Assembly (NCBI RefSeq): GCF_013523125.1 | Contig: NZ_JAAMQJ010000003.1 | Coordinates: 145,239-209,238 of the forward strand | Length of the DNA stretch: 64,000 nt | Direction of reading: 5' to 3' | Source of the DNA: Pseudomonas entomophila | Lineage (GTDB): Bacteria > Pseudomonadota > Gammaproteobacteria > Pseudomonadales > Pseudomonadaceae | The notes under the pieces: generated by a model | Databases searched by the model: none | What the model saw: the letters and a program-made list of their open reading frames with translations, nothing else | Told to the model about the DNA's origin: nothing | Made by a program: the position numbers and the translations under genes | Part shown: positions 22,837-32,664 of the stretch, in pieces | Numbering within the stretch: the stretch's first letter is position 1 | Layout of the letters: the number at the start of each line of letters is the position of its first letter

Positions 22837-23568
22837 ATGAGCGCCATCCCCCTGCGCAACGCCCGCGAACTGCTGCTCAAGGCGTATCAAGGTGTCCTCT
22901 CGACGCATTCCAAGGCCATGCCGGGCTTTCCCTTCGGTTCGAGCGTACCGTACTGCCTGGATGCCCAGGGCCAGCCGCTGATCCTGATCAGCCGTATCGC
23001 CCAGCACACCCATAACCTGCTGGCCGATCCCAAGTGTTCGCTGCTGGTCGGTGAGCGCGATGCAGCGGACGTACAAGCCGTAGGACGTCTGACGATACTG
23101 GCGCAGGCCCGCAAGCTGGAAGGTGCCGAGGCGCTGGACCTCGCTGCCCAGCGCTATTACCGCTACTTCCCGGAATCGGCCGGCTACCACCAGGCGCATG
23201 CGTTCGATTTCTGGGTTCTCGAACCCGTCCGGCACCGCTATATCGGTGGGTTCGGCGCCATCCACTGGCTCGATCAGTTGACCCTGGCCAATCCCTTCGT
23301 CGGCGCCGTCGAGGCCCGCATGCTCGAACACATGAACAGCGACCATGCCGACGCGCTCGCCCATTATGTCCGTCTGGCCGGCCTGCCTGACACGGCGCCT
23401 GCCTGTCTGGTGGGGTTGGACAGCGAAGGGCTGCACCTGCGTATCGGGCCTGCACTGTACTGGCTGCCATTTCCCATGGTTTGCAACACGCCGACACAAG
23501 TGCGCGAGGCCTTGGTGTGCCTGGCCCACGCTTCCCATTGGCCGACCGCTCAGAAGGCCGCGGGTTGA
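22837..23568 (+). CDS. HugZ-like heme-utilization / pyridoxamine-phosphate-oxidase-fold protein
   Basis: 243 residues from the ATG at 22837 (the frame is open upstream through a TTG but without protein-like sequence). The N-terminal 150 residues have the split-barrel flavin-reductase fold of the PNPOx-like group (STHSKAMPGFPFGSSVPYCLD, ISRIAQHTHNLLADPKCSLLV). The C-terminal 90 residues are DUF2470 (RMLEHMNSDHADALAHYVRL). This pair is the layout of HugZ, a heme-degrading protein in Helicobacter and Campylobacter; the substrate here is unproven. Confidence 0.82.
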   Translation: MSAIPLRNARELLLKAYQGVLSTHSKAMPGFPFGSSVPYCLDAQGQPLILISRIAQHTHNLLADPKCSLLVGERDAADVQAVGRLTILAQARKLEGAEALDLAAQRYYRYFPESAGYHQAHAFDFWVLEPVRHRYIGGFGAIHWLDQLTLANPFVGAVEARMLEHMNSDHADALAHYVRLAGLPDTAPACLVGLDSEGLHLRIGPALYWLPFPMVCNTPTQVREALVCLAHASHWPTAQKAAG

Positions 23569-23633
23569 AATAGCGATTGATTGCATCCATCTGGGGTCTT
23601 ACTGGAAGGCTGTCTTCCGCAGAGGATCCCTTG

Positions 23634-24095
23634 ATGCGTGTTTTTCTCCTGCTGTTCCTGATTTTCCCGGTGCTGGAGCTGTTCGTCTTCGTCCGAGTCA
23701 GCGCCGCCATCGGCTTCTTCCCGGCCTTGCTGCTGATCATCGCCGGTTCCGCGCTGGGCATCGTGGTGATGCGCCTGGCGGGTCTGGCCACGGCGTTGCG
23801 CGCCCGTGAAAGCATCCAGCGCGGCGAACTGCCGGCCGAAGACATGTTCCAGGGCCTGATGATGGCCCTCGGCGGCGGTCTGTTGCTGATCCCCGGCTTC
23901 ATCAGCGACGTGCTCGGCGTGCTGTGCCTGCTGCCGTTCACCCGCCGCCTGATCGCCCGCAAGCTGCGACAGCGGGCCGAGGCCCAGACCATGCGTCAGC
24001 GCGCGTTCAACGACGACCCGCTGGCCGGCCGCCCCCAGCAGCCCGGCCACCGTCCGAACGTCATCGAGGGCGAGTACCAGCGACGCGACCAGTGA
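23634..24095 (+). CDS. fxsA: FxsA family membrane protein
   Basis: 153 residues from the ATG giving MRVFLLLFLIFPVLELFVFV. Membrane segments at about 3-20, 25-45 and 76-98, and a conserved GSALGIVVMRLAG and GLLLIPGFISDVLG. The cytosolic tail is basic then proline-rich. In E. coli, FxsA overproduction relieves phage T7 exclusion by the F plasmid, but its housekeeping role is unknown. It sits just upstream of groESL, with a terminator between, the usual place in gammaproteobacteria. Confidence 0.9.
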   Translation: MRVFLLLFLIFPVLELFVFVRVSAAIGFFPALLLIIAGSALGIVVMRLAGLATALRARESIQRGELPAEDMFQGLMMALGGGLLLIPGFISDVLGVLCLLPFTRRLIARKLRQRAEAQTMRQRAFNDDPLAGRPQQPGHRPNVIEGEYQRRDQ

Positions 24096-24119
24096 CCAGA
24101 CCGGTCATGCGCAATCACG

Positions 24120-24141
24120 ACGGCCCCGAAAGGGGCCGTTT
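24120..24141 (+). terminator. hairpin terminator after fxsA
   Basis: ACGGCCCC GAA AGGGGCCGTTT: 8-bp stem and a short T-tract. It separates fxsA from the groESL promoter. Confidence 0.7.
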
Positions 24142-24186
24142 GCGTAGAGGGGTGATCGCGGCGCGAAAAAAAATCCAGATCACACC

Positions 24187-24214
24187 CTTGTAATCGAAGT
24201 CGGCGGCCTCATGT
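24187..24214 (+). promoter_or_regulatory. predicted heat-shock (sigma-32) promoter of groESL
   Basis: CTTGTA at 24187-24192 and CCTCATGT at 24207-24214 are separated by 14 bp. The remembered sigma-32 consensus is CTTGAA and CCCCATNT with an 11-16-bp spacer, giving 5 of 6 and 7 of 8 matches. It lies 150 bp before the groES start. Confidence 0.65.
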
Positions 24215-24364
24215 TGGAGTCACCGCAAGGTTTCCGGCGCGTCTGGCGCCGGACATAACTTTGGTGACCTGCCTGAGGCGGGTCATCTCCGGCTACGCCG
24301 GACCGTATCAAACCCGCCGGTGTCGACACCGGCCGATGAAAACCACACTTGGGAGAGATCGACA

Positions 24365-24658
24365 ATGAAGCTTCGTCCTCTGCATGACCGCGTCGTCATC
24401 CGTCGCAGCGAAGAAGAATCCAAAACCGCTGGCGGTATCGTCCTGCCGGGTTCGGCCGCTGAAAAACCAAACCGTGGCGAGATCGTCGCCGTCGGTACCG
24501 GCCGTGTGCTCGACAGCGGCGAAGTGCGTGCGCTGGCCGTGAAAGTGGGTGACAAGGTCGTGTTCGGCCCGTACTCGGGCAGCAACACCGTGAAGGTCGA
24601 CGGTGAGGACCTGCTGGTGATGAGCGAGAACGAAATCCTCGCCGTCATCGAAGCTTGA
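24365..24658 (+). CDS. groES: co-chaperonin GroES
   Basis: 97 residues, the standard size, forming the heptameric lid of the GroEL cage. The start is the ATG giving [21 protein letters not shown], preceded by GGGAGAG at 24352-24358; a longer in-frame reading is not GroES-like. The mobile loop [16 protein letters not shown] (about 17-32) that docks onto GroEL is intact. 44 bp before groEL; one operon under the predicted heat-shock promoter. Confidence 0.98.
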   Translation: MKLRPLHDRVVIRRSEEESKTAGGIVLPGSAAEKPNRGEIVAVGTGRVLDSGEVRALAVKVGDKVVFGPYSGSNTVKVDGEDLLVMSENEILAVIEA

Positions 24659-24696
24659 TTCCCCGATTTCCGGTAACCCCAGCATTTAAGGATTGA

Positions 24697-26346
<1,650 letters not shown>

Positions 26347-26428
26347 CAGCCGACCGGCCTGCATGACCCCTATGGGTCACACCCTGTAGCAGTGTCTGCA
26401 CGAGCTCGCTTACGCAGGTGAGACCCTC

Positions 26429-26466
26429 AAAAATCCGGCATCAGTCCTCTGATGCCGGATTTTTTA
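26429..26466 (+). terminator. rho-independent terminator of groESL
   Basis: Perfect stem AAAAATCCGGCATCAG / CTGATGCCGGATTTTT around a TCCT loop, ending in a T-run. One of the strongest terminators in the window. Confidence 0.95.
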
Positions 26467-26467
26467 T

Positions 26468-26581
26468 TTGAGGCTGCCAGGAAAGGTCATTCAACGAATC
26501 GACCAGTATGTCCGCGATCATAATGTCAAAAGTCGCTCCTCCTTTCTGGCCGATGCAGCCATGGAGAAGCTGAGTCGATGA
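26468..26581 (+). pseudogene. remnant of a HicB-type antitoxin (ribbon-helix-helix C-terminus)
   Basis: 37 codons in one frame end at TGA 26579-26581. They encode a typical C-terminal ribbon-helix-helix of HicB antitoxins: LRLPGKVIQRIDQYV, then RDHNVKSRSSFLADAAMEKL, with the beta strand LRLP and the SRSSFLADAA helix clearly recognisable. The N-terminal HicB domain is absent: the frame is closed by a stop inside the groEL terminator. No hicA gene is adjacent. The segment is richer in A and T than its surroundings. A TTG at 26468 could in principle start a short peptide, but this is more likely a decayed toxin-antitoxin locus. The rest of the gap (26582-26719) holds nothing I recognise. Confidence 0.6.
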
Positions 26582-26719
26582 GCCGGCAGCAGGGCACGCG
26601 CTTCAGCCTCGTCGTGCGCCTCTTGCAAAGCTTTCTGTCCATGCCGCTTGAAGCCCTTCCCGCGATGCCCGTAAGCTGCGCCTGCCGCGCAGACCCCCGA
26701 GCGCCGCACAGGAGACCCG

Positions 26720-27403
26720 ATGCGCATCTTACTGGTTGAAGACAACCGCGATATTCTTGCCAATCTTGCCGATTACCTCGGCATGAAGGGCTACACCGTC
26801 GACTGCGCCCAGGACGGCCTGTCCGGGCTGCACCTGGCGGCCACCGAGCACTACGACCTGATCGTGCTCGACATCATGCTGCCGGGGATCGATGGTTACA
26901 CCCTGTGCAAGCGCCTGCGCGAGGATGCACGGCGCGACACGCCAGTGATCATGCTCACGGCCCGCGATCAGTTGGACGACCGCCTCCAAGGCTTCCGCTC
27001 CGGCGCCGACGACTACCTGCTCAAGCCCTTCGCGCTGTCGGAACTGGCCGCCCGCATCGAGGCGGTCCTGCGCCGTGCCCAGGGCGGTGGACGCCGTGTG
27101 CTGCAGGTCGCCGACCTCACCTACGATCTGGACACGCTGGAGGTCAGCCGCGAAGGCCGGCCACTGAAGCTCAACCCGGTCGGCCTCAAGCTGCTGGCGG
27201 TGCTGATGCAGAAGAGCCCCCACGTGCTGCGCCGCGAGGTCCTGGAAGAAACCCTGTGGGGCGACGATTGCCCGGACAGCGACAGCCTGCGCAGCCACGT
27301 GCACCAGCTTCGCCAGGTGATCGACAAGCCCTTCGAGCGCCCGCTGCTGCACACCGTCCACGGCGTCGGCTATCGCCTCGCCGAGGGTCGTGATGGAGTT
27401 TAG
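26720..27403 (+). CDS. colR: response regulator ColR
   Basis: OmpR/PhoB-class regulator of 227 residues. Receiver domain 1-115 with acidic pocket E7/D8, phospho-acceptor D51 (VLDIMLPG), T80 and K102; winged-helix DNA-binding domain about 125-222 (GLKLLAVLMQKSPHVLRREVLEE, VHGVGYRL). Recognised as ColR from the pairing with a ColS that has the diagnostic periplasmic glutamates, and from the following methyltransferase-inaA pair. ColRS controls outer-membrane homeostasis and tolerance of metals and polymyxin. colS overlaps its 3' end by 11 bp. Confidence 0.92.
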   Translation: MRILLVEDNRDILANLADYLGMKGYTVDCAQDGLSGLHLAATEHYDLIVLDIMLPGIDGYTLCKRLREDARRDTPVIMLTARDQLDDRLQGFRSGADDYLLKPFALSELAARIEAVLRRAQGGGRRVLQVADLTYDLDTLEVSREGRPLKLNPVGLKLLAVLMQKSPHVLRREVLEETLWGDDCPDSDSLRSHVHQLRQVIDKPFERPLLHTVHGVGYRLAEGRDGV

Positions 27404-28721
27404 ACAGAGCCTTGCCCAACGCATCATCATCGCCTTCGCGCTGATGAGCGCCCTGGTCGCCGGGGCCTTTGCCTTCGGCATCGTCGCCACCGTGCACCTG
27501 GTCGAGGAGCGGCTGATCTCGGCCGTGCTCGGCGGCGACCTGCAGCGGCTGCTGCGCATGGACAGCGTCAGTGACTGGAGCCACCGGCCACGCCCGGACC
27601 AGTTGTTCTATTTCAGCGATGGCCGCGACGACTTCGCCTTGCCCAAGGACCTGCATCACCTGACGCCGGGTTTTCACGAAGTGTTCCGTGACCAGCTGTC
27701 CTACCACGCCATGGTCGAGATCGTCGACGGTCGCCACTACGTGCTGCTGCAGGACCAGAGCGATTTCGAAGAGCGCGAGCGGCTGCTGTTCGCGGTGGTC
27801 ATGGTCGGCTTCGTGCTGAGTCTGGCCCTGGCGACGTTCCTCGGTTGGGTCCTGGCGCGGCGGGTCATGGCGCCGGTCATCCGCCTGGCGCGCCAAGTGC
27901 GTCACCGCGACCAGCTGCTGGGCCTGGCGCCGCCCCTGGCGCCGGACTATGCCGCCGACGAGGTCGGGCAGCTGGCCGTGGCCTTCGACGACACCCTGGG
28001 GCGCCTGCGTGATGCACTGACGCGGGAGCGACTGTTCACCAGCGACGTCAGCCACGAACTGCGCACGCCCCTGATGGTGCTGGCCACCTCGTGCGAACTG
28101 CTGCAGGAAAACCCGGCCCTGGACAGCCGGGCACGCAACCAGGTCGAGCGCATTGCCCGGGCCACCGAGGAAATGCGTGAACTGGTCAAGACCTTCCTGA
28201 TGCTGGCCAGGGCCCAGCGCGACGAAGGCGCAGTCGCCTCTCGAGCGTCGTTGCGGGAAGTGGCGGACGATTTGATCGGGGTCTGGCGCGACACCATCGA
28301 ACAGAAAGGTCTGACCCTGCACTACGACGGTCGGGCCCAGGCTGGTTCGGTGCTCTACAACGCGACCTTCCTGCAGTCGGTGATGGGCAACCTGCTGCGC
28401 AACGCTGCGCACTATACCGATCATGGCTACATCCGCTTGAGCCTGGAGGCCGGCGGCTTCAGTGTCGAAGACAGTGGGGTCGGGATCCCCGAGGAGCAGC
28501 GCGAAGCGATGTTCCGACCCTTCGTACGGGGCGACGAGCGCCGTGGGGAAGGGCTGGGCCTGGGGCTGTCGCTGGTCCAGCGGATCTGCGACGACCAGGG
28601 CTGGCAGGTGACGCTGACGACGACGCTGCCTCACGGGTGTCGCTTCCAGGTCAATCTGGCACCCAGCAAGACGGGCGGAACCGCGCCTGTGACGCCTGTC
28701 CACGAAAATGATCCCCCATGA
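27393..28721 (+). CDS. colS: sensor histidine kinase ColS
   Basis: 442 residues starting MEFRQSLAQRI. Membrane segments at about 10-32 and 132-155 flank a periplasmic sensor of about 100 residues. In this numbering the sensor has E38, E96 and the ExxE pair E126/E129 (EERE); as I recall, these are the four glutamates that P. putida ColS uses to sense excess zinc and ferric iron. HAMP-like linker, then phospho-acceptor His in SDVSHELRTPLMV, N box NLLRNAAHYT, GVGIPEEQRE and GLGLGLSLVQR. The ATG at 27393 is preferred to the GTG one codon before because it fits that numbering. Confidence 0.92.
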   Translation: MEFRQSLAQRIIIAFALMSALVAGAFAFGIVATVHLVEERLISAVLGGDLQRLLRMDSVSDWSHRPRPDQLFYFSDGRDDFALPKDLHHLTPGFHEVFRDQLSYHAMVEIVDGRHYVLLQDQSDFEERERLLFAVVMVGFVLSLALATFLGWVLARRVMAPVIRLARQVRHRDQLLGLAPPLAPDYAADEVGQLAVAFDDTLGRLRDALTRERLFTSDVSHELRTPLMVLATSCELLQENPALDSRARNQVERIARATEEMRELVKTFLMLARAQRDEGAVASRASLREVADDLIGVWRDTIEQKGLTLHYDGRAQAGSVLYNATFLQSVMGNLLRNAAHYTDHGYIRLSLEAGGFSVEDSGVGIPEEQREAMFRPFVRGDERRGEGLGLGLSLVQRICDDQGWQVTLTTTLPHGCRFQVNLAPSKTGGTAPVTPVHENDPP

Positions 28722-28744
28722 ATCGTCGGAAAAGCCCGAAAGGG

Positions 28745-28760
28745 CTGACGGTTTTTTCAC
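28745..28760 (+). promoter_or_regulatory. ColR binding site upstream of the methyltransferase operon
   Basis: CTGACGGTTTTTTCAC matches the remembered P. putida ColR consensus (T/C)(T/C)NA(C/G)NN(T/C)TTTTTCAC at every defined position. It lies 65 bp before the start of the next gene and 24 bp after colS. The T-run also follows a small hairpin (AGCCC/GGGCT at 28733-28745), so the site may overlap a colS attenuator. Confidence 0.8.
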
Positions 28761-28824
28761 ATTGATGTGACCGGATGCTAACGTTCGCCTGCTTAAGGTG
28801 GCGCACCTTCTCCGGAGATGCGCG

Positions 28825-29505
28825 ATGCACGACCCCATCAAGCTTGAGTTTTCCGACAAATACGATTGGGAACATGCCCAGACTTACCTGCGCAAGCACC
28901 AGGACAGCCTGGCCCGCAAGCTCTCGCACCAGCGTGACGAGCAACTGGCCAGACGTGCCTTGGCGTTGGCGGGCGATCCTGGCCTGGTGCTCGATGTCCC
29001 CAGTGGGGCCGGGCGTTTCTGGCCACTGCTGGCGGAGAAGCCCAGCCGGGTGATCATTGGGGCCGACTATTCGGCGGCCATGCTGGAAACCGCGTGTGCA
29101 GCACAGCCGCCCCAGGTGGTGGCGCGGGTGAAGCCGTTGCAGACCTCTGCTTTCGCCCTGGACCTGCCGGACAATGCCGTCGACAGCATCTTTTGCATGC
29201 GGTTGTTTCACCATGTAGGTCAGGCTGCGCATCGGCGGGCCTTGTTGCAAGAATTCAAGCGCGTCAGTCGCGACAGCGTGATCCTTTCGCTGTGGGTGGA
29301 TGGCAATTTCAAGGCCTGGCGGCGCAAGCGGCTCGAGGCACGCCGTCACACGGTGCGTCAGGACGAACGCTACCAGAACCGCTACGTGCTGCCGGCCAAG
29401 GTGGTCGAGGCGGAGTTCGCCGCCGCCGGCTTCGCCATCCAGGAGCGTCTGGATTTCCTGCCGTTCTATGCGATGTGGCGCGTGTATCTATTGAGAAAGA
29501 GGTAG
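28825..29505 (+). CDS. warA: class I SAM-dependent methyltransferase, WarA-like
   Basis: 226 residues from the ATG giving MHDPIKLEFSDKYD. SAM-binding motif I is VLDVPSGAGRFWPLL (about 57-71), followed by ADYSAAMLE (about 81-89) and the motif region DLPDNAVDSIFCMRLFHHV. The substrate is not known from sequence. In P. putida the homologue next to colRS is WarA, a ColR-regulated gene implicated in LPS modification, and the ColR box found here supports the same regulation. inaA follows after 5 bp. Confidence 0.82.
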   Translation: MHDPIKLEFSDKYDWEHAQTYLRKHQDSLARKLSHQRDEQLARRALALAGDPGLVLDVPSGAGRFWPLLAEKPSRVIIGADYSAAMLETACAAQPPQVVARVKPLQTSAFALDLPDNAVDSIFCMRLFHHVGQAAHRRALLQEFKRVSRDSVILSLWVDGNFKAWRRKRLEARRHTVRQDERYQNRYVLPAKVVEAEFAAAGFAIQERLDFLPFYAMWRVYLLRKR

Positions 29506-29510
29506 TGACG

Positions 29511-30209
29511 ATGGCAGTACCCCACAGGGCATCCCGACAGTTCGAGTTCTACTGGCAACAGCAGGGCGAATGGGTCGAGGAACCCAACCAGCGTCGTGGT
29601 GGCGAGAGCGGTGTGCAGCGCCTGCGCGACGAGCAGGGGCAGACGTTGTATGCCAAGCGCCAGATCGGTCATGTGTACCGTACCTTGCTGCACCCGTTCG
29701 GGCGCCCCACCGTGTTGCGCGAACGCGACGCCCTGCGCAGTTGCCAGAGCCTGGGCGTCCGGGTGCCGGACATCGTGTTCTGTGGCGTGGAGCGCGATCC
29801 CCAGCGGCAATGGCGGGCGCTGCTGGTGAGCAAGGCGCTCGACGGCTTCGTCGACCTCGACACCTGGCATGCCCAGGATGCACGCCTGCACCATGGGCAA
29901 GCCGTGCACGACGCCATGCTGCAGGCGCTGGCGGTGAACCTGGCTCGTCTGCACCAGGGGCACCGGCAACATGGGTGCCTGTATGGCAAGCATGTCTTCG
30001 TCCGCGTGACGGGCGAGGGTGCCCAGGCCACGGTCGAGGTGGCGTTGCTGGATCTGGAGAAGAGCCGTACACGCCTGAGCCGTCAACGTGCGGCGGGCAA
30101 CGACCTGCGTCAGTTGAAACGCCATTCGTCACTCACTGAAGCAGAATGGCAAAAGCTGCTCTACTTTTATCGAGAAGCGTTTGGCAGCGCTATCAAAGGG
30201 TTAGGGTAA
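29511..30209 (+). CDS. inaA: InaA-type LPS kinase family protein
   Basis: 232 residues beginning MAVPHRASRQFEFYW. It belongs to the Kdo/WaaP kinase-like fold: the N-lobe Lys in LYAKRQIGHVYRTLLHPFGRPTVLRE, the E-helix, then RLHQGHRQHGCLYGKHVFV (degenerate catalytic loop) and LLDLEKSR as the metal-binding Asp region. E. coli InaA is a weak-acid-induced protein; the P. putida homologue beside WarA is called WapB-like or InaA. It probably phosphorylates LPS core sugar, by family and neighbourhood. Its stop overlaps the start of a small gene. Confidence 0.85.
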   Translation: MAVPHRASRQFEFYWQQQGEWVEEPNQRRGGESGVQRLRDEQGQTLYAKRQIGHVYRTLLHPFGRPTVLRERDALRSCQSLGVRVPDIVFCGVERDPQRQWRALLVSKALDGFVDLDTWHAQDARLHHGQAVHDAMLQALAVNLARLHQGHRQHGCLYGKHVFVRVTGEGAQATVEVALLDLEKSRTRLSRQRAAGNDLRQLKRHSSLTEAEWQKLLYFYREAFGSAIKGLG

Positions 30210-30424
30210 TGAAACTAGAAATAGCACGAGCTTTGTTTCTGGTGGCCGCGCTGGTGGTCACCACGGCAGCGGCTGCGGCCTGGCATGAACCCCGACCGCA
30301 GGTGCTGAGCACGCCGCAGTGCCTGACACCCCGTGAAGCCAAGGCACACGTCGCGGCCGAGCCGGATCAGGATCTGCTGCTGTTTCTGTTCGGCATGCGC
30401 CAGGGGCTACGCGCCGGAAACTAG
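30209..30424 (+). CDS. small exported protein of unknown function
   Basis: 71 residues. The start ATG shares its A with the inaA stop (TAATG), which indicates translational coupling. A hydrophobic signal segment covers residues about 7-25 (ARALFLVAALVVTTAAAAA), then a short mature part with one Cys (PQCLTPREAKAHVAAEPDQDLLLFLFGM). I do not recognise a family. Its place as third gene behind a ColR box suggests an envelope role. Confidence 0.7.
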   Translation: MKLEIARALFLVAALVVTTAAAAAWHEPRPQVLSTPQCLTPREAKAHVAAEPDQDLLLFLFGMRQGLRAGN

Positions 30425-30482
30425 CGTCGCGCCCCGGTAACCCGCATGGGGTCATGACCGGCCCCATGCTCGTCGCCAGGTG

Positions 30483-31580
30483 CTAGACCAGATGCAGGTG
30501 GTTGTCCCAAAAGCCCGAGGGCATCTGCAGGGGCTGGCCAATCGGTGCCGGTATGCGGCAATCGTAGTAGCGGCATCGACCTTGCCCCGAGGTCACCACG
30601 AAACCGTCCTTTACCGCCCCGACCCCGGCACAGTCCGGCATCGGTGCATCCAGGCGTACCTGGCCATCGTCCAGGCCCCAGACGAACAACCGGTTGGCAC
30701 GCGGTGCGGTCAGCGCCACCAGACGCAGTTCATCGTGGATGGCCACGCTGGCGGTGTACTGGGCCATTGATCGCAGCTGCGCCTCGGCCACCGGGAAGGG
30801 TTGGAAAGGCTGGCCTGGACGCTTGATCGCCAGCAGTTCGGCGGTCTCGTCGGCATCGCCCATGAACTGCTGGCAGGCCACGATGGTGCCGTCGCCGCCG
30901 ATCGCCAGGTGGCGAACGCTGTTCATGGACTGAGACAAGGTTTCCTTGCTGGTCAGGCTGCCGTCGCGTCGCATCAGCACCAGGCTGGGCTCCATCGCGT
31001 CGAGGTTCATCTCCACCCGGCTTTCCGCTTCGGTGCGAATGCCGCCATTGGCCACGACCAGCGTTTCGCCGTCCGGCATCCAGGACACCTCGTGGGGCCC
31101 GATGCCGTGGGTCGACAGCTCGCCGTCGTGGACCAGGCGCTCACCGTCGAACCGGTACACCCCCAATACGCCACGCCCGGGGTCGGTGGTGTCGTTCTCG
31201 GTGGTGTACAGCCACTCGCCGTCGCGGTGGATCACCGCGTGCCCGTAGAAATGCCGGTTCGGTCGGGACGTGAGGGTCTGCAGCAGGCGCCCGTCACGCA
31301 CGTCGATCAGGTAGCTTTCGGTGCCGGGACGACGGGCGACGAACAGCGCGACCGGCAGCGTCGGATGGTCGATGATGGCATGGCAGCGTTGCCCCACTTC
31401 GGTGGCGAACACCTGACGGCCGTCGAGTCGGTAGGCGACGGCGTAGTGCTTGCCGTCGGCATCGTCGCGTGCCGACAACAGGAGTTGCCCGGCGGTCTTG
31501 TCGCGGCGCAGCGTCCAGCCGCGCAGCGTCAGGACGTCGAGCAAGGTGCTACCGAATCGCTTGGCCTGGTCTCGCAACAT
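30483..31580 (-). CDS. DUF1513 beta-propeller protein
   Basis: 365 residues, usual DUF1513 length. Repeated blade-like strands, for example HFYGHAVIHRDGEWLYTTENDT, GRGVLGVYRF, and GIGPHEVSWMPDGETLVVANGG, point to a propeller fold. Unlike many homologues, no clear Tat or Sec signal is seen at the start (MLRDQAKRFGSTLLDVLTLRG), so localisation is uncertain. It is the last of four genes in the imelysin operon, 2 bp after the second imelysin gene. Function unknown, probably linked to iron or heme. Confidence 0.85.
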   Translation of the reverse strand: MLRDQAKRFGSTLLDVLTLRGWTLRRDKTAGQLLLSARDDADGKHYAVAYRLDGRQVFATEVGQRCHAIIDHPTLPVALFVARRPGTESYLIDVRDGRLLQTLTSRPNRHFYGHAVIHRDGEWLYTTENDTTDPGRGVLGVYRFDGERLVHDGELSTHGIGPHEVSWMPDGETLVVANGGIRTEAESRVEMNLDAMEPSLVLMRRDGSLTSKETLSQSMNSVRHLAIGGDGTIVACQQFMGDADETAELLAIKRPGQPFQPFPVAEAQLRSMAQYTASVAIHDELRLVALTAPRANRLFVWGLDDGQVRLDAPMPDCAGVGAVKDGFVVTSGQGRCRYYDCRIPAPIGQPLQMPSGFWDNHLHLV

Positions 31581-31582
31581 GA

Positions 31583-32647
31583 TCAGTCACCGTCGTTGGC
31601 ATTGAAGCCCAGCTGGATGTTCAACGCCTTGGCCAGCTCGCCTTCGTGCAGGCGGTGGACGACGTTGAGGCTGTCGTAGAGCTGCTCGAGCATCTGTTTG
31701 CCGGCGTCGTCGGCCAGCAGTTCGCCCAAGGTCTTCTGATTGTCGGCCAGCAGCGCGAGCGAGGTGGCGTAGGCATCGTCGATCTTGTCGGCCAGGGCCG
31801 CGTGTTCCTTGCCCAGCAAACCGCGCAGGCCCTTGTTGTCAACCCCCACCCACAGCGCTTGCGCGGCCTTGAGGCTGGCCTCGAGGCTCTTCATCGACGC
31901 GTGGCTGCGCCAGGCTTCGGCCTGCAGCGGCTGGACGAAGCCCTTGCTCTGGCGACCCATCGGCGCGCCGAGTTTCTTCTTCAGGGTGTCGAGGGCGGTG
32001 ACCTGGGCGCGCAGCACGTCGGCGATCGCCTCGTGGGAGTCGGCATAGCGCTGGTTGGGGAACGTGGTCATCTGCGAGAGCATGCCGTCGGTGCTGTTCC
32101 AGCCCTTGAGGATCTCTTCGGCCAGGGCCTTCTGGTGCTCGCCGATGGCGACCAGCAGTGGGCAGTAGCGCGCCTTCTGCTCGGCACTGGCGATGTCCGG
32201 CTTGCTGTCGAAGAGGATGTACTCGTAGGCCGACAGGCCGCGCACCACGACGCTGGATTTGCCCAGGGTCTGGGCGTCGACCGGCTTGTCGCCGTTGACC
32301 AGTTGCTCGACCTGGCGACCGACCAGGTTCTTCTTGTCCGGCCAGAACTGCACCTGCCAGGCGCGGTTGCCTTCGGCCAGCGGGCCGACCAGCAGTGGTT
32401 GCAGTTCGGCCCAGGCCTTCTGCGCGGCGAGGAAGTCGTTGCGCGCCGCCTCCAGGGTTTCCTTGCCTTCGCAGAAGGCCAGGGCGCTGGCGGCCAGTTG
32501 TCGGTCGGCTTCGACCCAGCGGCTGTAGGTCGGCAGGATCACCTGCTTGGCGATGGCCGCCGAGGTCACGGCTTGTGGGTCCTGCGGTGCGCAGGCGCCC
32601 AGGGCGAGTGCGGCGAGGCTGGTGAACAACAGTTTGGGTCGGAACAT
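31583..32647 (-). CDS. imelysin family lipoprotein (second paralogue)
   Basis: 354 residues from the ATG giving MFRPKLLFTSLAALALGACAPQ; LGAC with C19 is a lipobox, so it is a periplasm-facing lipoprotein. The rest is the all-helical imelysin domain (PF09375), about 45-345. The family GxHxxE motif reads GLSAYE here (in VRGLSAYEYILFD), so the His is replaced by Ser. 17 bp after the di-heme gene. Imelysins are thought to handle periplasmic iron. Confidence 0.88.
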   Translation of the reverse strand: MFRPKLLFTSLAALALGACAPQDPQAVTSAAIAKQVILPTYSRWVEADRQLAASALAFCEGKETLEAARNDFLAAQKAWAELQPLLVGPLAEGNRAWQVQFWPDKKNLVGRQVEQLVNGDKPVDAQTLGKSSVVVRGLSAYEYILFDSKPDIASAEQKARYCPLLVAIGEHQKALAEEILKGWNSTDGMLSQMTTFPNQRYADSHEAIADVLRAQVTALDTLKKKLGAPMGRQSKGFVQPLQAEAWRSHASMKSLEASLKAAQALWVGVDNKGLRGLLGKEHAALADKIDDAYATSLALLADNQKTLGELLADDAGKQMLEQLYDSLNVVHRLHEGELAKALNIQLGFNANDGD

Positions 32648-32664
32648 GCCCGGGTCCTTTGCGC

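Noticed and set aside
26518..26763. Minus-strand open frame of 81 codons between groEL and colR
   Set aside because: Overlaps the HicB remnant and the colR start in antisense and has no recognisable motif.
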